Below are positions 29,583 to 35,029 of a stretch of 35,029 nucleotides of DNA, piece by piece; positions within the stretch are counted from its first letter, which is position 1, and each line of letters starts with the position of its first letter. Location of the stretch: assembly GCA_021325595.1 (NCBI GenBank), contig JAJPGX010000006.1:1-35029 (forward strand), given 5' to 3'. The notes below the pieces were generated by a model. That model was not told where the DNA came from and did not search any database. It was given only the letters and a program-made list of their open reading frames with translations. This DNA is from Nitrososphaerota archaeon (GTDB taxonomy: Archaea; Thermoproteota; Nitrososphaeria; Nitrososphaerales; Nitrosopumilaceae). The position numbers and the translations under genes are program-made.

Positions 29583-30590
29583 ATGGGGTTGGAAAACGCA
29601 CTATTGTTAATTGCATGGCTTGGAGAATTAGTTTTTTCAAGCTGGTTACTTTCTGACGGAGCAGAACATCTCTCCGAGAGGTGGGGTGGGAGATTTGTTG
29701 GAAGAACATTGCTTAGTGTTGCAACAACTCTTCCAGAAATAGGAATTGTCGTAGCCGCTGCAAATCATGGATCATATGACGCAGCAATTGGCTCAGCCCT
29801 TGGAAGTAATCTCTTCATGATGACCTTGGGTCTTGCCGTGATGTTGATTATTGCAACTACTCGTCTATCTAGAGCACCTCAAAAATTCATTGATGTGCGA
29901 GAATTTAATCTAGATAAGATATTGCTAATAGTAACTGCAGTTGTCGGAGCACTCATGTTTATTGATGGGTTTGATGTTTTAGACGGAGTTATATTTAGCG
30001 GATTATTTGGCGTCTATCTTTTCTTTGCTTTCAGAGAAATGAAAAAGGAAAAACAATCCCCGCCTCTTGAAACAGAACTGCACCCAGAGCATGTCAAAAA
30101 ATCTAGAGCCCATTTTGTCAGATCCATGATTCTATTTATTGCAGGAACAATAGGCATATTTTTTGGAGCGGAGCCATTTATACGTGCACTTGAAGGCCAA
30201 GCTGTTGACATGGGGGTATCTGTTGTCATACTGGCAGTTATTATAAGCCCAATTGCAGGAGAGATGCCTGAAAAAATATCCATGATACTTCTAGCAAGAA
30301 AAGGTCATGGTGGAGCATCTATCGCAGTTGCTAATGTATTAGGATCAAAAATCTTAAACAACACACTTCTTCTTGCGGTTGCCGTTTTTGCAGCAATGAA
30401 CTACAAGGGTATGCTAACAAAAATACCAAACACATCATTATTAGAAAATCAAATGATTCTAGTTACTGTCATAACCATAGTATCTATAATTCCAATGTTC
30501 AAAAATAAAATAGGACTAAAATTTGGAATATTTCTTCTGGCGTTATATGGTGTGGGAATTGGTTTGCAGTTTGTTTTGCCATCGCTCTAA
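29583..30590 (+). CDS. CaCA-type cation/calcium exchanger (YrbG-like)
   Basis: A 335-residue membrane protein with about ten helices in two homologous halves, the plan of sodium/calcium exchangers. The first alpha repeat contains GRTLLSVATTLPEIGIVVAA (from residue 40) and the GSALGSNLFMM segment; the second has GVSVVILAVIISPIAGEMPE (about 211-230) and VANVLGSKILNN. The Pro-Glu acidic sites in both repeats are intact, so cation binding is likely. The central loop (about 150-175) is short and basic. It should export Ca or another cation with Na or H. Its stop TAA interlocks with the TAG of the convergent PmbA gene (CTAA at 30587-30590). Confidence 0.9.
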   Translation: MGLENALLLIAWLGELVFSSWLLSDGAEHLSERWGGRFVGRTLLSVATTLPEIGIVVAAANHGSYDAAIGSALGSNLFMMTLGLAVMLIIATTRLSRAPQKFIDVREFNLDKILLIVTAVVGALMFIDGFDVLDGVIFSGLFGVYLFFAFREMKKEKQSPPLETELHPEHVKKSRAHFVRSMILFIAGTIGIFFGAEPFIRALEGQAVDMGVSVVILAVIISPIAGEMPEKISMILLARKGHGGASIAVANVLGSKILNNTLLLAVAVFAAMNYKGMLTKIPNTSLLENQMILVTVITIVSIIPMFKNKIGLKFGIFLLALYGVGIGLQFVLPSL

Positions 30591-31942
30591 ATTGATGTGA
30601 TATTTACAGCATCAATTCTAATTGTAGGACAAATGCATGGTAGGGCATTCCACTGCAAGACATTTCTTGAATCATTGCATATGGCAGATATGTTTCTGAG
30701 CAGTAACTGTAAATTATGAATAATTCTGACAGGTTTGGAAGGTGCTGTTATTTTACCATCTTTTATAATTCTAATTCCACTTCGAGCAGTACAAGAAAAA
30801 TCTCCCCTTTCTGGGTTCACTGGATATGTATACCAAAGTCTGCCTACCAAGATTCCATTTTTAGTGTCTTTGATGACCTCGTCTTTTGTAGTTTTTCCTG
30901 GAATGACTTTGAGATTATGTGTGGACGGTATTGGAACAGGCTGTGCATCTCTTCCCATTGGAGAACCCTGTCTTGAGGCGTTTCCGCTGGAATCTACCCC
31001 TTCTTTGAATGCATTAAAACAATCCGAAAAAACATTTGTAAATTTTCCGGACTCGATGAGATATCTTGGGGATGTCAAAGTTCCTTCATCATCAAATGGT
31101 TTACTTCCTATCCCATCTGGACTATGTGGATCATCCATTAGGCTAAAATCTTTACTTGCAATCTCGTATCCTAGTTTGTCTGCAAAACAACTGTGTTTAT
31201 CGTAATATGTTTTTAAATTAAAATTGTATGAAAAAACAAAAGCTAACAATTCACCTAACGCATACGGTTCCAAAATTATACTGTATTGCCCTGAATCACA
31301 TTTTGTTGGATTTATTGAATCCATACACATTTCTTTTGCAGATTTTCCAATCTCATCTGTAGAAAAAGAATCCATGGTCCTTGATGACATGAATCCTATG
31401 CCGCTTGTTGGATTACTACCATTATCAGAATCTGCATTTATGGTGCCAGAAATATAGGTAGCCTTGTCTGAATAATTCAAATCATTGCTATTTGCTATCT
31501 GAAAATATTCTGATACGATATTAAGTGAGCCCGAGACGCTCTTGATTTTTTCATGGAGTGTTGAATTTATCATTGCATTTGCCATATCTATTACTTTGTC
31601 GCTAGAAATATCATCTAAAGTTTTATCCCAAGTTTTTTCAAGTTTTGTGATCTTTGTAGGATAGGGCAACGACCTCCAAAATTTCTTGGGCGTTACGTAT
31701 GCTTTCATTTGTAAGGCGTTTTCAAAAATATTTTCTGGATCCTCATTTTTCATTCTGGCAGAAAGGATTTTTTTATTATGAATTATTCGCAGGGCAATAG
31801 ATTTGTCGTAGTTTTGTTTGATTTCAGAAATCTCAGAATCTGTTATTCTTGCGGTTGTGATTTTTTTCTGTATCAGGACAACCTCGAATTCATCTAATTG
31901 TAATGTTTTTGCTTTATTTGATATGTCGTCACATAATGACAA
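30587..31942 (-). CDS. pmbA: PmbA/TldD-family protein (PmbA-like)
   Basis: A 451-residue member of the TldD/PmbA (modulator of gyrase) family. In bacteria TldD and PmbA form a heterodimeric metalloprotease that processes peptides such as microcins; TldD carries the HExxxH zinc site. That motif is missing here, so this is the PmbA-type subunit. Family segments include SGIGFMSSRTMDSF near residue 180 and GRDAQPVPIPSTHNLKVIPG near 340, and the end has a Cys-rich stretch NALPCICPTIRID. The start is TTG at 31940-31942, directly after the cofH TAG; no earlier start exists. A TldD partner is not in this window. Linkage to cofG-cofH suggests co-expression. Confidence 0.85.
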   Translation of the reverse strand: MSLCDDISNKAKTLQLDEFEVVLIQKKITTARITDSEISEIKQNYDKSIALRIIHNKKILSARMKNEDPENIFENALQMKAYVTPKKFWRSLPYPTKITKLEKTWDKTLDDISSDKVIDMANAMINSTLHEKIKSVSGSLNIVSEYFQIANSNDLNYSDKATYISGTINADSDNGSNPTSGIGFMSSRTMDSFSTDEIGKSAKEMCMDSINPTKCDSGQYSIILEPYALGELLAFVFSYNFNLKTYYDKHSCFADKLGYEIASKDFSLMDDPHSPDGIGSKPFDDEGTLTSPRYLIESGKFTNVFSDCFNAFKEGVDSSGNASRQGSPMGRDAQPVPIPSTHNLKVIPGKTTKDEVIKDTKNGILVGRLWYTYPVNPERGDFSCTARSGIRIIKDGKITAPSKPVRIIHNLQLLLRNISAICNDSRNVLQWNALPCICPTIRIDAVNITSI

Positions 31943-33199
31943 CTAGTTCAGCCTGCTTCTCTTGTATCTATATTTATCTAACTTGATTAATTCTTTATAT
32001 GAACCAAATTGAGATGTATCTGTTATCCTATCCAATGGATCTATGTTATCTTCTAGAGTGAATTTTTTGATTATTTTATATGATGTTGTTCTCTGAGCTG
32101 GAACTCTTCCTGCCTGCCTGATTATCTCTCTTATTCTTTTTGGTTTTAGTAATTGTCCGTGCCCTGCACCTGCTGCAATTGAAATGCTTTCATTGATCAA
32201 CGTTCCTCCAAAATCATTTGCGCCCCAAACAAGGGTTAGCTGTGCCATGCCAACACCTTCCTTTACCCAAGATGTCTGTATGTTGTTTATGTAGTTGTTT
32301 AACATTATTCTGGAAATTGCATGCATCAAAAGAACTTCTCTTCCATCTGCACCATTTTTTATTCCATGATGAAGTTTTTCTCGATACATGGGGGCCTCGC
32401 TATGGATGAAATTGAGCGGAACGAACTCTGTAAAACCTCCGGTTTCTTTTTGGATGTCTCGAATTAGTGCAACATGCTTTGCTCGGTCTTCTGGAGATTC
32501 CAAATGACCAAACATTATGGTTGATGTGGATGGAATACCAATACTGTGCGCTGTTTTTATTATTTCAATCCACTTGTTTACGCTAATTCTTCCAGGGGAA
32601 ATCTTGTCACGCAATTTCTGATCTAAAATCTCAGCAGCTGTTCCAGGAAGAGAATTTACTCCTGCATCTTTTAATCTTAGTAAATATTCCTTTATTGAAA
32701 GATTAGATCTTGTAGCTCCATACAATACCTCCTCAGGTGAAAAACCATGAATGTGAATATCTCTAACTTCATTTTTGATTGCTTTGCATATGTTCTCATA
32801 TGTAGAACCATCCATGTCTGGAGGAAGTCCGGCTTGAACACAAACTTCAGTTGCTCCAAGACTGTGTGCTTCTTTTGCCCTTCTTACTATTTCCTCTACT
32901 GGTAAAAAGTAACCTTCTTCTTCACGAAAGTCCCTACTAAATGCACAAAACCCACACTGCTTTATGCAAACATTTGTAAAATTGATATTTCGATTTACAA
33001 CATAAGTGACAATGTCCCCTACCTTTCTTCTACGTAATTCATCTGCAACTAATCCAACTAGATGGAAATCCAGGCCATTCGCATAAAAAAGCCTGGTTGC
33101 CTCTTTCACAGAAATTTCTTTTTCTGATAACGCCCTTTGCAAAGTATCAGCTATTAGCGGATCCGCATTTTTGATTAGTGATTCAAAATACGAGTTCAT
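31943..33199 (-). CDS. cofH: FO synthase subunit 2 (5-amino-6-(D-ribitylamino)uracil--L-tyrosine transferase)
   Basis: A 418-residue radical SAM enzyme that joins tyrosine-derived 4-hydroxybenzyl to the flavin precursor, making the FO core of coenzyme F420 with CofG. The cluster ligands are Cys78, Cys82 and Cys85 (CIKQCGFCAF), followed by EEEGYFLPVEEIVRRAKEA with the usual TEVCVQAGLPPDMDG. The length and end (FTLEDNIDPLDRI) match CofH. Its ATG overlaps the stop of cofG by four bases (ATGA), and the PmbA gene starts right after its TAG. The operon cofG-cofH-pmbA is clear from these overlaps. Confidence 0.96.
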   Translation of the reverse strand: MNSYFESLIKNADPLIADTLQRALSEKEISVKEATRLFYANGLDFHLVGLVADELRRRKVGDIVTYVVNRNINFTNVCIKQCGFCAFSRDFREEEGYFLPVEEIVRRAKEAHSLGATEVCVQAGLPPDMDGSTYENICKAIKNEVRDIHIHGFSPEEVLYGATRSNLSIKEYLLRLKDAGVNSLPGTAAEILDQKLRDKISPGRISVNKWIEIIKTAHSIGIPSTSTIMFGHLESPEDRAKHVALIRDIQKETGGFTEFVPLNFIHSEAPMYREKLHHGIKNGADGREVLLMHAISRIMLNNYINNIQTSWVKEGVGMAQLTLVWGANDFGGTLINESISIAAGAGHGQLLKPKRIREIIRQAGRVPAQRTTSYKIIKKFTLEDNIDPLDRITDTSQFGSYKELIKLDKYRYKRSRLN

Positions 33200-34365
33200 T
33201 TCATATACTCCAAACTTACAAGTCCGTGTTGATCTGAGATTTGTAACATTTTTTCCTTAAGACTGTCATCTACCAATGCAAAAAATTCGGGATAAACTGG
33301 GAATCTGTTCCTCATGACAAATCCTGCATTTTGACAGTTTTTTTCCACCTCTTTAATTTTTGGCCATGGAGATTCTGGATTTACATAATCTGGTGTAATT
33401 GGAGAGATTCCACCCCAATCATTTATTCCTACCTCCAGAAAATCTTGGTACGAGTTGGGTGAAAGATTTGGAGGTATCTGTATATTCATTTCAGGTATTA
33501 TGATTCTACAAAGTGCAACTAGTATCTTGAAGTATCTTTCTTGAGGACTTGGAGCATTGCTCATCGGTGTATTAGGTTTTGGATGAAAATTTTGTAATAT
33601 GACTTCTTGAATATTTCCAAATTTTTCATGCAAGTTTCTTATTGTATAAATGGAATCAATTATCTCAAAGGGGGTTTCCCCAATACCTATTAGAATTCCA
33701 GTTGTCATGGGTATTCCTAGTTCCCCCGCATTTTCTAGTATTTTGATACGTGCTTTGGGATGCTTGCTTGGGGCCATGTGGTGAGGCATACCTTCCATGT
33801 AAAGCCGTTCGCTTGAATTTTCAAGCATTAATCCTAAACTAACATTTGTTTTTTTCAGTTCATTCATTTCGGATCTTGTAAGATTTCCAGCGTTTGTATG
33901 AGGAAAAAGTCCTTCGTTCAAAGCAATCTCTGACGCATGAACCAAATATTCAGCAGTACTGGTAAAACCATTTTCTTTAAGCCATGCCTTTGCCTCTTGA
34001 TATTTTTGCTCTGGTCGCTCTCCGGTAACAAACAATGCCTCAGTACATTTGTGCCTTGTACCCAGTGCAGCAAGTTGTTTTATATCATGTTTTGTCATCA
34101 TGGTCATCTTTGCCTCTCCCGGCTCTGCCTTGTAAGTACAGTAAGAACATGTATCTCTGCATAGGTTGATCAAATTGAAGAAAACTTTTCTTGAATATGT
34201 TACAAGATTTCCTTTATTTTTGGTTCTTAAAGTTCTGGATACTTGAAATAATTCTGAAGGCTCTTTCTCAGCTTCTTGATAAATCTGATAAGCCTCGTCC
34301 TTGGATAATTTCTTATTTTCTGTTATTTTCATTAATAGTTCGGAACTTGGTATGAGCTTGCTCAA
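33196..34365 (-). CDS. cofG: FO synthase subunit 1 (7,8-didemethyl-8-hydroxy-5-deazariboflavin synthase)
   Basis: A 389-residue radical SAM enzyme that closes the deazaflavin ring of FO. Cluster ligands are Cys69, Cys73 and Cys76 in CRDTCSYCTYKAEPGE, and the family segment TEALFVTGERPEQKY follows, with the later block VILQNFHPKPNTPMSNAPSP and GGISPITPDYVNPESPWP. The length is normal for the archaeal separate subunit. The start is TTG at 34363-34365 with an in-frame TAG just before; ATG at residue 12 is the alternative. Four-base overlap with cofH; the HtrA-like gene lies 39 bp upstream. Confidence 0.96.
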   Translation of the reverse strand: MSKLIPSSELLMKITENKKLSKDEAYQIYQEAEKEPSELFQVSRTLRTKNKGNLVTYSRKVFFNLINLCRDTCSYCTYKAEPGEAKMTMMTKHDIKQLAALGTRHKCTEALFVTGERPEQKYQEAKAWLKENGFTSTAEYLVHASEIALNEGLFPHTNAGNLTRSEMNELKKTNVSLGLMLENSSERLYMEGMPHHMAPSKHPKARIKILENAGELGIPMTTGILIGIGETPFEIIDSIYTIRNLHEKFGNIQEVILQNFHPKPNTPMSNAPSPQERYFKILVALCRIIIPEMNIQIPPNLSPNSYQDFLEVGINDWGGISPITPDYVNPESPWPKIKEVEKNCQNAGFVMRNRFPVYPEFFALVDDSLKEKMLQISDQHGLVSLEYMK

Positions 34366-34404
34366 CTATTGATGTAAGCTCAAGCAGTGTTATTTATGCT
34401 TGTT

Positions 34405-35029
34405 CTACTGTGCTTGATTTGGTCTTTCTTGCAAGACCAGATCAGATGTCGTTGGCTTGCCATCTCTTATTATTTTTAGATTTATTTTATCTCCTACTGA
34501 CTTGCTATCCTGTAAATAATTTAACATGTCCTCTAGTTTGTTTACTTCGATACTATCTATTCCAACTATGATGTCTCCGCCTATCTTGTACTGTATTCCA
34601 TCTATTGTCTTTGTTTCCTTATACCCCTGCAAGCCTGCCTTGGAAGCTGGGCTATCAGGTACTACATTCTGAATTAGAAATCCATGTTTTACTCCAAGTC
34701 CTACTAAACCGGCAAAATCTGGATCAACACTAACTCCTGAGACTCCAAGCCATGGGTGTTTGTAATGGCCATCACGAATTAAGACGGGGACAATTTTTTT
34801 CATTGTGTTGGAAGGTATCGAAAAGCCTATTCCTGAAAACTCGCCAGTATCAGACTGTATTGCAGTATTGATTCCTATTACATCGCCATTCATGTCAAGT
34901 AGTGGACCTCCAGAGTTTCCCGGATTTATTGCAGTATCAGTCTGGATTACATTAGGAATTGAAAATGAAATGTTGGGCGGATTCAACAGTCTTCCCACCT
35001 GACTTATTATACCAGATGTCATGGAACCT
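34405..35029 (-). CDS. HtrA/DegP-like serine protease, C-terminal part (5' end outside window)
   Basis: About 207 codons of a trypsin-like protease with a PDZ domain, reaching the window edge in frame (codons for Gly-Ser precede the internal Met at 35020-35022, as in the HtrA segment before TSGIISQVGR). The catalytic Ser lies in INPGNSGGPLLD, followed by the SGIGFSIPSNTMKK segment. The PDZ domain (about 95-195 of the visible part) has GFLIQNVVPDSPASKAGL and the peptide-binding-groove strand GGDIIVGIDSIEV. The His and Asp of the triad are outside the window. It probably degrades damaged extracytoplasmic proteins. It is upstream of cofG on the same strand. Confidence 0.93.
   Translation of the reverse strand, partial: GSMTSGIISQVGRLLNPPNISFSIPNVIQTDTAINPGNSGGPLLDMNGDVIGINTAIQSDTGEFSGIGFSIPSNTMKKIVPVLIRDGHYKHPWLGVSGVSVDPDFAGLVGLGVKHGFLIQNVVPDSPASKAGLQGYKETKTIDGIQYKIGGDIIVGIDSIEVNKLEDMLNYLQDSKSVGDKINLKIIRDGKPTTSDLVLQERPNQAQ

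Noticed and set aside
30735-31205. Plus-strand 156-residue frame inside the PmbA gene
   Set aside because: It is antisense to a recognised family member and shows no motif of its own.

Overview
This window reads as a chromosome segment of an ammonia-oxidising-type archaeon (Nitrososphaerota/Thaumarchaeota, most like group I.1a). The reasons are the AT-rich, gene-dense sequence, archaeal TATA boxes 20-30 nt before many start codons (leaderless transcripts), both FO synthase subunits for coenzyme F420 (CofG and CofH), archaeal Elp3, a class I lysyl-tRNA synthetase, a protein resembling the NitrOD5 output domain, and many small proteins of a kind common in this phylum. No rRNA, CRISPR array, intact transposon or prophage is visible. 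Family calls were made by eye from motifs; no search was run.

Layout. 1-1600: the tail of an unknown protein, a PrxQ-type peroxiredoxin, an aquaporin and a tRNA-Arg(GCG) with two stem mismatches. 1.7-6 kb: a four-helix membrane protein, an unknown protein and a winged-helix regulator sharing one divergent promoter, a decayed gene, and a two-gene unit of a NitrOD5-like protein plus a large membrane histidine kinase. 6-8 kb: HtpX protease and a zinc alcohol dehydrogenase. 8-17 kb: accessory-like stretch of short conserved or orphan proteins, including about ten proteins under 50 residues (several Cys/His metal-binding), UspA with a tiny acidic partner, a DnaJ-TPR protein, a shattered secreted-protein pseudogene and two secreted or anchored proteins. 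17-21 kb: an orphan PD-(D/E)XK nuclease, a Dps-like ferritin divergent from a MarR regulator plus MFS exporter with a strong 29-bp nested palindrome between them, and a class III nucleotidyl cyclase. 22-24 kb: a thioredoxin-reductase-like flavoprotein with an unusual NAD(P) site, paired with a stand-alone Lrp/AsnC sensor domain.

23-29 kb is a minus-strand housekeeping block: winged-helix protein, purM, elp3, lysS, a two-helix membrane protein and a coiled-coil protein. 29-30.6 kb holds a second stand-alone Lrp/AsnC domain and a CaCA-type cation exchanger. 30.6-35 kb is a tight minus-strand run: an HtrA-like protease (5' end outside the window), cofG, cofH and a PmbA/TldD-family gene.

Themes: redox and oxidative stress (peroxiredoxin, ferritin, TrxR-like, F420), signalling (histidine kinase, cyclase, Lrp domains), translation quality (Elp3, LysS, tRNA-Arg) and envelope proteins. 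The most unusual items are the TrxR-like enzyme without the NADPH signature, the cyclase with Lys in place of the transition-state Arg, a pair of anchored two-cysteine paralogues, the nested MarR-type operator, and the density of microproteins.
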